Source: Anaeramoeba flamelloides
Taxonomy: Eukaryota; Metamonada; Anaeramoebidae
DNA length: 64,000 nucleotides
Direction: 5' to 3'
Assembly: GCA_027625915.1 (NCBI GenBank)
Contig: JANTQA010000060.1
Coordinates: forward strand, 2,914,001 to 2,978,000
Shown here: one piece after another, positions 43,844-55,212 of the stretch
Numbering within the stretch: position 1 is the first letter of the stretch
Layout of the letters: each line of letters starts with the position of its first letter
Notes under the pieces: model-generated
Told to the model about the DNA's origin: nothing
Database searches by the model: none
What the model saw: the letters and a program-made list of their open reading frames with translations, nothing else
Translations under genes and position numbers: made by a program

Positions 43844-43914
43844 TACACTGTCGGGGAATCGAACCCCGATCAAGACGATGGCAACGTCCCATTCTGCCAT
43901 TGAACCAACAGTGT
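43844..43914 (-). tRNA. tRNA-Gly(GCC)
   Basis: 71 nt, fully foldable: acceptor ACACTGT/ACAGTGT (7 perfect pairs), D stem GTTC/GAAT, anticodon stem GGACG/CGTCT (outer pair G-U), loop TTGCCAT with anticodon GCC, 4-nt variable loop, T stem CGGGG/CCCCG with loop TTCGATT. The B box GGTTCGATTCC is exact. Discriminator base A. No intron. A run of seven T follows on the minus strand (+ strand 43837-43843), a typical pol III terminator. The A1-U72 first pair is unusual, since glycine tRNAs normally have G1-C72. Confidence 0.92.
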
Positions 43915-44172
43915 TTTTTACATTTTAAAATTGCTTTTTAAAATTGGTTAAATAACTTATTAGCATATGTTAATTGTGTTTTTTATATTTTATCACCAAA
44001 TTATTTTCCAATGTTCAAAAAGATCCTTTCAAATAACATCAATAAAATTTTATAATCATATTCAAGAATTAAATATTCTTTATATCACTAACCAACGTAA
44101 ATCAAAAAATTCCAAAACAACATTAAACAAATTAATAATTCAAAACATATTCTTTTGTAAATTTTTATGTAA

Positions 44173-44724
44173 AGTTAACAATCCCTGAAATTTGAAAAAA
44201 GCTTCTATTGTATCGGGTGTAGCAACTGGCTAATTTGGTTCTTATCTGATCGATCTTAGACTTAGTATAGATTTTAAGAGTTGTTCAAAATGGCAATTTT
44301 TGACAATTTATTATTTTTTTTCCGAAATCCAAATTGAAGAGTGTAAGATCAATAGATTGGTAACTTTTTAAGAATAAAATTGAATAATTGGGTTTTAGAA
44401 GAAAATTGTTATTTCCTTTTTTGTCCATTAACCTAATTTAAATAAATATTTTTTGAAAGCTCCCAAATAACACCAAACCTAATTAAAATTTTCAGCCAAC
44501 AACCTAACAACCACATTTTTTTATAACTTACCACCCGATATATTAGTCTAACACTCTTCAATTTAGATTTTGGAAGAAAAAAAATAAATTGTCAAAAATT
44601 GCCATTTTGAACAACTCTTAAAATCCATACTAAGTACAAGATCGATCAGATAAGAACCAAATTAGCCAGTTGCTACACCTGATATAAGATTATCTTTTTT
44701 CAAATTTCAGGGTTGTCAAACTTA
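44173..44724. mobile_element. Palindromic element with long terminal inverted repeats, copy 1
   Basis: Left-arm landmarks CCCTGAAATTTGAAAAAAG, GGTGTAGCAACTGGCTAA, GATCGATCTTAG and CAAAATGGCAATTTTTGACA recur in reverse complement in the right arm up to TTTCAAATTTCAGGG. The arms are about 190-200 bp and the spacer about 150 bp. A second copy is at 60903-61466. Immediately to the right, at 44745, starts the dispersed repeat also found at 41915 and 63613. Confidence 0.8.
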
Positions 44725-44744
44725 AATAATCGACTTCGATTAAA

Positions 44745-45290
44745 TATAAACTAAAATTCAAAATTTTCAACATAGTTAAAATTTTCTAAACAGTCACAAT
44801 TTTACAATACCATTCAAATTGGAAATACTTTTGATTTTTGTAAAATATCAAAATCACATTTTCATCATTTTTTATTTTATTTTAATTTCATTTTTTGAAT
44901 CACATAACTTATTTCGTTCGATCAAAATTTTTTTGAAAAATTAATATTTTATTAAAGTTAAGTTGTTCCAAATAGAAGAACTCAAGTAAAATTAGTTGGT
45001 AGTATCTAACCTTTAGATCGATCAATATTCCCAATAGAATTTAAACAAATTTTACAAATGTATTTTTTTGTTTTGATCATCTCCAAAATTTTTTACCCTT
45101 GATTTATTTATATTGATAATTATTTATTTTTTTTGTTACGTGAGTTTTGTAATTTATAAACAAGTGTTAACATTACAATTATTGAATGGTTCTAATTTGG
45201 TGTTTCTTTGAGAATTGATTAAATAACTTTTTTTTTCTAACAAATCGATTTTTGGTGTGTTAAAAATTTTGAATTGGTGTTTAGTATTTT
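44745..45290 (+). repeat. Dispersed repeat, left-half copy
   Basis: A diverged direct copy of 41915-42480, continuing through TTGTTACGTGAGT(A/T)TTGTAATTTATAAAC and GAATGGTTCTAATT. The right half of the longest copy is absent. Confidence 0.65.
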
Positions 45291-45414
45291 TTTTTTTTTT
45301 TCATTTTTTAACTCTTATATTTTGCCATAGTTTTTTAAATACAAGAAAGATAAGGACACATTTTTACAACATTTCAAATAAACTAAATAATATTTGTTAA
45401 TGTAATAATTACTA

Positions 45415-45608
45415 CAGTAAGTTCCACTTTGAAGACACAAACTTGAATGAAAATTAAGGCACAAAAAAATATTAAACGAAGGCATAAAATTCAAATGCTA
45501 GTAAAATAATTTGTGACAAATAAAATCCAAAAATTTAGTGCCTTAATTTGAGATTTTTTGTGCCTTAAATTTCGTTGATAGTTTGGGTCCTAAATTTGAA
45601 ACTGGCTG
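45415..45608 (+). mobile_element. Tc1/mariner-like MITE copy, 194 bp
   Basis: The left end is TA-CAGTAAGTTCCACTTTGAAG and the right end TTTGAAACTGGCTG-TA. The inner core TTTGTGCCTTAAATTTCGTTGA is shared with the 53826 and 60047 copies. No coding capacity. Confidence 0.75.
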
Positions 45609-45844
45609 TATTAAAAAGGTATTGATTGTTTTTTTTTTTTCAAAAAAGATCTTTATCTTGTTTTTTTTTAATTTATTTTTGGTTGTAAATTTTCCCCATT
45701 TAAAAATAAACACAATTTTTCCATTTTTATAAAAGGAAAACAGATTAGTTGTAAGGTATTTTAACATGTTCAATCAATAATAAAAATCAAACAATTTTTT
45801 AGTAGTGATGTATAAAAATACACTTTAGTGTTTTATGAATCTTT

Positions 45845-47100
45845 TTGTTTTTTTGGCACCTTAAACAATTAATTTTGATCAATTGTTTTTTTTTTCAAAA
45901 CTTTTTATATCCTTTTTTCCTATGGGAACATAATATTAGAATTTTTTTCAATCTGTTATCTCACATTATTTTATTTTTTATTTCAATTTTGGTGAATAAA
46001 ATCATGATAATCTGTTTACAACTTCAATGTGTCAATACTATTTTTTTAACTCTCATTTTACATTATTCTTTGTCTTCTTATGTCTCAATATTTAATTTTT
46101 CAAGAAATAACAAAACACGGCCTAGTAAAGAAATTTTAAAACTCATTAATTCTCAAAAATCAACACAACACCATATATAAATAACACTTTTGATAGGATC
46201 TAAAGCACATTTTTTTTTTAGTTTGAACTCTTGACTTGGTTTTAACTATTTCAACAAATTATTTAAGGGGCGAGTAAATTTGGAACGGATGAATTTTGGT
46301 AAATTCCTTTCAGTATGCAACACAAAGAAACAACCAAAGTTTAAAATACAATTTTTTAAGAACGATCCTAATTTTATTTTCTATGATGATTTAAGATATA
46401 CCCTTTTTCAAAAAATAGAGCACACCTCTCAAATAATCAATAGATTGAATTTGATTGTTAATAAGATAATTACTTATTGATGATTTTCATTTTAATTATT
46501 TATTTTTTCATTTTTTGTTTTTTTATTTATGGATATTGAACAGTTGGAAAATGAAAAAAAAACAATATAAGAAGAAACCAATTTGAAAAAAATCTGCCAG
46601 TATAAAAATGGAAACAGTTTAAGTTTGATTTCGAATGAACTAGATATAGGAATTAAGGAAGACCATTATTGAATTGATGCATGGAACAAAGAAAAGAAAA
46701 ATAAAGAAAAAAACATTCTAACAAAATACCCAGACAAATTGGGGCTTTATCTTTAAAATGAGACTTTAAAGAACAAAAGTTTGACGTGTAAAAAATTATC
46801 AATAAAAGGTCTAGAACTTTTTCTCAATTCAACTTGTTCAAAGGTTTTTATTAATATTGTAATTTTTTTTTCTTTACAATTTCCAAAATGAGATTTCTTA
46901 TTTCAAATAAAATTCCACATCAATTTACAAAATATTTAATTTTAATTTATATTGTTTTGTTTTATTGGGTTTTAAATATTCAGTTGAGTGTTTTTTTTTA
47001 TGTTTTAAAGCGTTTCATAGATTTTAGAATGATACTCCAATTAATTTGATTCAATTATCAATAATTCTAGAAATTTTCGGTGCCCTTTTATTTGAAAAAG
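45845..47100 (+). other. Region of broken or short open frames upstream of the LINE relic
   Basis: Frames at 45845-46180 (111 codons, hydrophobic) and 46280-46480 (66 codons) and a stop-interrupted frame from about 46525 (beginning MDIEQLENEKK) read like decayed coding DNA. I recognise no family. They may be the 5' part of the LINE relic that follows, or an unrelated pseudogene. Confidence 0.3.
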
Positions 47101-48350
47101 AATTGATATTATATTAGCCAATAAAAATGAATTAAAAGTTTATGAATTGAAGGAAAACTTTAATATTGAATATTTTGGATTTTTAATGTAATAATTAAGA
47201 AAAAAAGTGAAAAAAAGAAAAAAAGTTCAACTAGTCGAAAAAATATTAAGACAATTTTTAATTGGTAACCTTCATCAAACTTAAAAAAAAAAGTAAAATT
47301 AATCAAAGGAAAAAGAATTAAAAATTAAAAAAATAACCCATTGTATTATTTTTAATGGAATCAATAAAAAACAATTTAAATCTGCTTTAATATCAAATTT
47401 GTAAGATTAATTTTAGAGATCCTCAAAAATAGTCAATTTTAATTTTAATATATCAAGTAATTATTCAATTGAGATAAAACCTAACAAATACAAAACAGAA
47501 ATTACTCAAGATTTATCAAAGAATAGGTATATGGGAATTTATTTGGAAAAAATATCACATTTAATCTATAATCTGAAAAAGGCAAAAGAAACTTATAGCA
47601 AATCTTCAAAAATTATTCAATAACAAATCTCTTAACAAATGATTTAAAATTAGATTATTTAAATCATTTATATTAAGTCAATTAACATACAAATATGAAA
47701 TATATAATTATAAAATAACAACACTAAATTATTTAAACTCTTGGATTAATACACGTATTACTGAAATATGCAAAATAAATAGAAATATATCAATTATTAT
47801 TTATAGAACATAATTAAAATTTGAAAATTTGGTAATATCAATTAATAAAAACAAATAATAAATTCAAGTTTAAATTAAAAAATCTAACGCTACCCTATCT
47901 GGAAAAATTAATAAAATTCGATCAAATAATAAACGATAAAATTCATTGGAAGTTGGAGAGTTTTGGGCTTCTTAAAAAAGAAATTTATAATGATAATTAT
48001 AATGAATTGTTAAATTTTACAAGTTGGAAGGCAGAAAAATATTTCACATAATTAAACAAAAAAGAATATTTATTAATCAAAGATATATGATTTATCCATC
48101 AAGTTCTACAATTCTAAAATTTAGAACATTTATTAACTGCTTAAATAGATATTGTTATGTAATAAATAAAAATTCAAACAAATTGTGTCTTTGAAGTTTA
48201 AAATATGAATAGAAGGAAATAATAGAAAATACTGATTAATTTTTATGGGTCTGTTCTTTCTATGAAAAAAGATAGATTGATTTTTCTGAATAAATTAAAA
48301 GAATTTAATTTTATTGAAATAATTTTAAATCAAAGAGTTTGAAATTATTT
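47100..48350 (+). mobile_element. Decayed LINE (non-LTR retrotransposon), 3' part of reverse transcriptase and C-terminus
   Basis: Interrupted plus-strand frames contain RYMGIYLEK then LKKAKETYSK (about 47525-47605), typical of the thumb just after the LINE reverse-transcriptase core, then LFKSFILSQLTYKYEIYNYK (about 47658-47715) and LNSWINTRITEICKINRN (about 47735-47790), the conserved C-terminal block usually written LLSKLTYG-E-W...LN. Further coding-like sequence runs to about 48330, where an A-rich tract lies near 48460. Several stops and frame changes show it is dead. The catalytic YxDD region was not found. Confidence 0.6.
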
Positions 48351-48506
48351 TCATTTATTAATAATCGTAAAATATATGTTTTTATTCTTAAATTTCTGAA
48401 AGGGAATTTAAGTAAAATCGCACTTAGAGTGGAATTTATACTTCACCCTCAATAAAAAAAAAAAAAAAATATTCAATTTTCCCAACAAATTTAAACTTTA
48501 TTTCAG

Positions 48507-49695
48507 TCAAAGATATATGACATTTTTTTTCAAATATCAATTATTTTTTATAATTAACCTTTAAAGAACAAATAATAAATAAGTAGAATAATACACAACA
48601 AATAATATTTGATAATTATCTGAAATAAAACTAATAAATCAATATATTTTCTTCAAAATTGAAAAAACTCAAATTCTTATAACTACCCACATTGAGAAAT
48701 ACGACAATCTTCATTTTGATCATTCAATTCAAGATCCAAATAAAATTCAATACAAACTAAAGATGGTTTCTCAGCAATCATTAATACCTTTTCAATGGCA
48801 TTAGAAAAAGACCATGTTTTTTCAAGTAACTCTAGATCTTGCTTTTAATAAAAAAAAAATTTAAAATAAATTAGGTATCAAAAAAAAATTGAAAAAAAGT
48901 AAAAATGTAAAAAAATAAAACTACCTGGATTAAAAATTTGTGGTTTATTTTGACTCTATTTGGAATTAATTTGTTATTTTTATAAAAATAAGAATGGTTG
49001 GGTGAGTTTCTTCTCTTTTAAGTTTTGATCATTAAAGTATGGAAAGTTTTTTTGAACCTCAAAATATTGTTCTGCAATTTTCAATTTTTAGTGTTTCTTC
49101 ATTAGGTAATATTTTATCTTATCTTAAAAATACTTCAAAACTAAAGAAATATTTAAAGAGGTGTGTTATTATAGTTGTTGTTGGATGTGAGTTTTGGAGA
49201 TTATTTTTATTGTCTCTTTTTGAAAATTTGTTTTTTTTTGGGTTTTTTTATTTGTGAAAAATTACTTTTGATTTGTAAAAAGTTTTTCATTTGACAACTA
49301 AATTCAAAAATTAAAATAGAGTTCAATAAAATACTCAAAATGAATTCTACTGGGACGAAATTGACTTTGTATATGAAAACGAATTATTTCAGATATCTAA
49401 GAATACTTATTATTGGATATTTTTTGAGATTGGAGAATGGGATTATTTTTACAATAAAACCCCCGTATTTAATATTTTGAAGAACTGATAGATCTTGGCA
49501 TTTTTTTTCTTATAATTCTAGGAGTATTTGGGATAACAAAATCAAAATTGGTTCATTATTAAAGAATTTCCAAAAAAATTGAAATCGGTCCAATGATTTC
49601 AATATTCAAATTTTCAAAATCAATTTTTTACTTCTAATATCCATTCAAACCCTTTAAACACATGTAATTCACTCTCTTATAACTGTGCCCCTTTG
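48507..49695 (+). mobile_element. CAGTCAAAGGG-end element, copy 3, with about 640 bp extra interior
   Basis: The left end TTTCAGTCAAAG and right end GCCCCTTTGACTG match the other copies. 48507-48905 aligns with 4507-4925, and 49570-49695 with 4925-5047. The 48905-49560 interval is absent from the other copies and includes a 72-codon ATG frame at 49039-49257. Confidence 0.6.
49039..49257 (+). CDS. Small open frame inside the insert of element copy 3
   Basis: 72 codons starting ATG, encoding MESFFEPQNIVLQF and a hydrophobic C-terminus ending FFFGFFYL. A weak resemblance to an F-box helix pair (ILSYLKNTSKLKKYLKR...FWRLF) can be seen but is not sufficient for a call. No homologue is recognised. 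It may be chance. Confidence 0.2.
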   Translation: MESFFEPQNIVLQFSIFSVSSLGNILSYLKNTSKLKKYLKRCVIIVVVGCEFWRLFLLSLFENLFFFGFFYL

Positions 49696-50944
49696 ACTGT
49701 AAAATGGTTTATAATGTAAGATCAGTCAAAGATTCACCGAAACCAAAAGGTAGGATTAGAAAAACTGTTTTCAACAAATTTATAATAATGGATTTATTCA
49801 AAGAAAAACGCCCGATCAAAAGATAGTATGAGAAAACACTCTTATTGTGTTGAGTCCTCCTTTTTGTTTTTAATCCTTTATTTTTTCTTTTATTAATAGA
49901 TCTTATTTTTCTAATTTTCAATGTTCACAATAATAAATTGTGTTTAACCCTTTTTTTACCTGTTTTTACTTTTTTTTCCCCAAGGGCAAATTAAAAAAGC
50001 ATCATTTGTTGATCCCATAAACTTTTCTTAAATTCTTGAAAAAAACGAGTCAAAATTAAAATCGATTTTATTTACCCTTATTGCAGAGACTTTCTACTTT
50101 ATCTGAAAATATATTTATACCCTTTCATTAAGCTCCATTATATTTTAAAATAATGAAGTCGAAAGTAAGTTAACCAAGAGGATTTTGATTTTCAAACCTT
50201 TTCGGGTAAATTTTTAAATTGGAGAGTTGAAATAGTTGTTTACCAAATAACAAATTTTTGAAAAAAAAGTAATTATTTTCATTCTTTTAGAACTTAATTT
50301 TGTCTGTTAATAGAGTAGAAGTAGATGTTAAGTGCTGGAGTTTTTTCAAAAGAAATTCAACACCAAGCCTAATAAAAAGAATTCTACATCAAACTGGAAT
50401 AGACACGTGTGACAGCACTATCACACAGCAAAGATGTACTAAATCTGATGAAAAATGAGCTGTCACAGTGTGATATCATTCGGATATTACATTTTTTTAT
50501 TAATTTTGACCTGTGTTATGAATTTTATCACGTGTATAAGGAGTGCGATAGCTTAGCGTTCATGCTAGAATTTTATCACATCAAAATCTTGATTAAACGA
50601 TCTCATAATGTGTCGTATTTTTTGTGTAAAATTCTCAGTTTGAACACCCTGAAGATGTTTTTTGTTTTTGTGTTTTTATAATTGTGAAGAAATAAATTCA
50701 AAAAAGATCAAAAGAAAAAAAAAAAAAAAAGAAAAAGCAAAACAAAAATAAATAAAAAAACAGAAAATTAAGAAAAAAATTCAAGTGATATACCACGAGT
50801 ACTTTTTGATGAATTCTTGTTTTTTAAAAAATTTATTTGTTTTTTTTTTGTTTGAAATTGAAAAGGAAACAAAAACAAAAAATTTCTTTTTTGTCTCCAA
50901 ATCCAAAAAAAAATTTCCTAAGTTGAAATAGATAACTTTATTGT

Positions 50945-51331
50945 TTATTTTTCGAGGGATTGTGTTTTCATTTGTTGAACAATTTTGGCAAGTTCGTCTC
51001 TTTTCTTTCTTGCTCTTTTTTGTGTACCAAGTCTTCTTTTACAAAATCTGAGTGCACGTTTTTCGTAACCAAGCTTGAGCATTTCAATTGCTCTTTTTTC
51101 ATATGGTGAAAATCCTGCGACTTCACGGATCAAATTTCTGACAAAGATTCTTTTTGTTCTTTTTCTCTTTTGGTTTGTTATAAATAAAAAAGCAGAATCA
51201 AAAAAAAAAAAAAATAATAAAAAGTAAACTTAACAAAAAAAAAAGGATCAGAGTAAAAAAAGTAATAGGGATCAATCACATACAAAGTTCTTATTAATTT
51301 TCTTTTTTCTTTTTTGTGTTTTTGGTGGCAT
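50945..51331 (-). CDS. RPL36: 60S ribosomal protein eL36
   Basis: Two exons on the minus strand, 51331-51284 and 51166-50945, give 89 residues. Exon 1 encodes MPPKTQKRKKKINKNF; after the intron the protein continues RKRTKRIFVRNLIREVAGFS, PYEKRAIEMLK, KRALRFCKRRLGT and RARKKRDEL. These match eL36 (human [46 protein letters not shown]) along the globular part. The N-terminus is about 15 residues shorter than the human protein. The GTATGT donor and AAAAG acceptor join in phase 0. It is a structural component of the large ribosomal subunit. The first exon was inferred from frame and splice sites; the second is certain. Confidence 0.9.
51167..51283 (-). other. Intron of eL36 gene
   Basis: 117 bp, GTATGT donor, poly-T tract, then an AAAAG acceptor about 35 bases further on, like the acceptor of the BRCA1-like gene. 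Phase 0. Confidence 0.7.
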
Positions 51332-53825
51332 TGTAAATAAATTTTTTTTTAATAAATTTAAAAAAATGATTTTTCTCGAAACAAAATAATTTTAAGTGGC
51401 TAATTAACAAATTTTAATCTAAATTAAAAGTCTAGAGCAAAATTCAAGATAATAACTTTGAATTTTGTGATTTTAAATACTCACGAATTTCTTACAATAA
51501 TGGCAGAACTCGAATTTTGTTCCCCTTTTTGTTTTATGAGAGCAAAAAATAATTACTAGATTTCAGTTTAAGGGACTAGTAAACTAAAAACAATCTTCTA
51601 GTTAATTTATTAACAAATACCAAACAATTCTACTCTACATCTTAAAATTTCAAAATCAGATGAAAAACCTGAGTACTACAAATACCAAAACTTAGTTTTA
51701 AGACTTTTTTCAGAAATGAATTCATAATTTTAAAAGTTTTGAAACATTTTTCTCGGTTTTTAATAGTTCAAAATCCAACATATTTTCTGAATTATTTAAA
51801 AAAAATTATTTTCTTTGAAAGAAGAAAGAAATCAAATGTTTCTGAAAGAAACCTTCAAAAGTCCACTTTCAAAAATAAAACCTCAAATTTTTTGATAAAT
51901 TCTGTCTAAAAAATCAACTTATTTTCGAAAAAATTAAAATATTTATTATTCAAAGAACAGAAATTAATTCGATTTTTTATTTTTTGTTTAACAAAAATTT
52001 ATATATCAAAAACAACCAAACACTTTAAATTAAAAAATAGCCACAAAATACTTTTATGAAAATCTGGGATATTCAACTTTTAAATATCAAGAAATACCTT
52101 TTAATTTGATTATTTTTAATCAATAATTATTAACCATACTTGATTATTTCAATAGATTAGTTAATAACCCAAAGATTAAAACGATCAATAGACTTTTACA
52201 ATTATTTCTCAATTTTTTTAAAATATTTTCAAACATCAAACCCAATTCAAATGAATAATTATTAAAAATGGCCATTAATTAATATTACCAACTAACGTAT
52301 TTAAATAATAACAGTTTATTGTAAACACTCTGGGCATGGGTTAAGAATATTACCTAAACTTTTAATTTTTAAGAAATTTCATAAATATTAGTAGAAAAAA
52401 GTAATAGATATTTTTTTTCGGATCTTCAAAGATTTAATATTTGATTTATTTTTATTGTATTTTTGGAAATATGAGTCATGTTACAATCGTTATATGTTGG
52501 AAAAAAAATCTTGAAAATTAAAAAAATTGAGATTTAAAAAAAATAAAAAGGTTTTTTGAAGTTTTTTCTATTTCTGATGTTAAACAGAAAAAAGATCAGA
52601 TCTTTTACTGAGTATTTAATTGGAAAAAATGAACTTTTTTATAAATGATAAATCTATTCTCTATGGTAGTTAAATCATTTTTTTTTAAATCCAGTTTAAT
52701 TATGTCCTTATTTCGATAATTACACTGTCCTAACCGAGAAAAAAATAAATAAGGATTACTGGTCTCTTAACTGAATAAAATCATATAATAAATTTGATTT
52801 TTTTTTTTTTTTTGCAGACCGGTATTTAAATTAATGAGTGAAAAACTTTTTACTGGCAAATATGTTAATAGGAAAAGAATTTAGAAACATCAATTTTCAT
52901 TTTTATCATAATTATTTTGGTGTTGTCTTATACGTGTGAAAGTGTGAAAAATAACCCATATTTTAGAATTTTATTTTTTTTTTCAAATCTTTAAATGTAA
53001 TTTGGAAAAAATCTGCTAAAATAATTGGGTTTTTTTTTCAGATTTACTTTTGTATGAATATAAAATAAAGCTTTTTTTATTTTTATTTTTTTTTTGTGTT
53101 TGGAATTTTTTCATTGCTGGAATTTCTACGATTGTATAATTAGATTTTCTTTGGTCTTTTATCAGATAGAAAGGAGAATTTTAGACTAAACAGTTATCGG
53201 ATTAAAAAAAATTGAAATTTGAATTTATAAAAATGATTTCTGAATTTTTTCTGTTTTTTTTTTTTCGTTGAAATTATGCTTTTTACATTAATTTATGCAC
53301 TTTCTGGTACAAACACCGATGTTCAGAAAACTTGTTGGTGTATTTAATGTTATCAATTTCACCAAATTCCATTTAATAAACTATCTTGTGTTTTTGTTTT
53401 GGTTTTTGAATCTTAAATCAGTATTTCCAATTTTCTCCCGAGTTTTCTACCCCAAATCACTTCTTCTTCTTCTTTTTTTTTTTTTTTAAATATAATTTTA
53501 CAAAAAGCATCAAATATATGGTTAATTTTCTTCTCTCTTAGTTTCCAACCAAAAATGGATTGTCATTAATGAAAAATTCAAACAATTTTATCAAAATAAA
53601 ATGAAAAATTTGAAATCATATACAAATTACCAATTTCAAAAAATATGATACAATTTTATTTTAAAATACATTTATGAAACACAATCTTCAAAAAAGTATT
53701 TCAATGTCCAAAAGCATCTACCACTTTTTATTTATTCTTGATAATAATTAAATTCTTTCTTAGTGTTGTATTGCACCAATAAAAGATATTAAATTTCTGA
53801 TCTCAATTGTATCTGATATTTTTTA

Positions 53826-54020
53826 CAGTCAGTTTCACTTTTAAGGCACAAACTTACAACCAAATTTAAGGCACTAAAATAATCTCAAATTAAAGCACAA
53901 AATTCAAATTCTAGTAAAAATAAATTGTAAAAAAAAAATTCCAAATTTTGTGCCTTAATTTGAGATTTTTTGTGCCTTAAATTTCGTTGAAAGTTTGTGC
54001 CTTAAAAGTGAAACTGACTG
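53826..54020 (+). mobile_element. Tc1/mariner-like MITE, 195 bp, well preserved
   Basis: The ends CAGTCAGTTTCACTTTTAAG and CTTAAAAGTGAAACTGACTG are perfect 20-bp inverted repeats, with TA directly outside both (53824-53825, 54021-54022). Symmetry continues inward (TTTGTGCCTTAA / ...AAGGCAC), so the whole element can fold. CAGT ends and a TA target are the marks of Tc1/mariner transposition. No transposase is encoded. Confidence 0.9.
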
Positions 54021-55072
54021 TAGTTGTAAAAAATAGATTTTATTATTTTCTTTTTGATCAAAAAATCGTTTTCAAAACTTATTTAATCTCAACAAATTTT
54101 ATCATATAATTGAATATATAATTGCCTTCGATTGTTTAAAAAATTATTTGTAGGACTTTCATTTTTCCATTTTTTTTTGAAATTAGTTGTACATTGTTTT
54201 CTTCAAAAAAGTTCTATTTTTTTTTTCTTTCATTTTTCCGTAATATTTGATAAACATATTTTGAAATAAATACATTAGGCATTGATTCAACCCTTATTAA
54301 TATTAAACTTAATTTGGTTATCCTAATTAATAAATAACTTCACTAACAAAGATTATTTCATATGAAATGTAAAAAACAATACCTGAATTTTTAGGAAATA
54401 CCTTATATGTTTCTTCTAAAAAAAAATTTTTTTTTTTTTACTATTTCAACTTTGAAAGTTATTGAGATTATTTAAAAAAAATATTTTTTTCAAAATAAAA
54501 TTCGGCAATAAATGAGTTCTCAAAATAAAGTTCGTATTATTTTTTGATAAAACATAAAATATAGAAATTTTAAAATACTTGAAAAAAAAAAAAAGAAAAG
54601 AAAACACCGAAATACTTACATTCCCCCATAAAAAAGCAAATAGATCTGCTAAACCAATGGGGAAGTTTTTTAATAATTACTTTTTAGATAAGGTTAATAT
54701 GTCTCGATTCAATTACAAGCTCAAATATATATATATAACAATTATTGATTTTGGCAACATATAAAAATGTTAGAACCTAAATAGATCATAAAAAAACATA
54801 CATTATATTTATGGATAAATTGATTTTTTGAGTATCTGATTTATTATTTATTAATAATAAACCTGGTGTTTGTATACTTGTATTGGGTATATACAAGAAA
54901 ATTTCTATTTTATTTTCACTTTTCTGAAATTTTTATTATTTCAAATATTTAGAAATCTTCACCTGTAAAATTTATCTCAAAAAATGTACAAAAAGTACCA
55001 AATTAAATGAATTTCATTATTGACCATCAACTTCTTTGGAAATTCACTTTGTTTGTAATCCAAAGTATAAAA

Positions 55073-55212
55073 ATTAATTTCTTAATTTTTCAAGTATTTT
55101 TGATAAAATTTTGAGATTTTTTCCTTTCCCCGGGTATTTATTGGCAATTATCACTGAGAAGGAAATAATCTTAAAATTTTATCCAAAAAACTTAAAAAAT
55201 TAAGAAATCAAT
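55073..55212. repeat. Foldback repeat, 140 bp
   Basis: 55073-55128 (ATTAATTTCTTAATTTTT... to TTCCTTTC) is an imperfect reverse complement of 55158-55212. The spacer contains CCCCGGG, a rare GC patch. No other copy was recognised. Confidence 0.65.

Noticed and set aside
43967-44188. Open frame of 73 codons beside the palindromic element, considered as remnant of an alpha-kinase-like gene
   Set aside because: No similarity to the 61639-63609 protein could be seen.
50409-50681. Open frame of 90 codons before eL36
   Set aside because: No ATG start; covers the inverted motif cluster; no family recognised.
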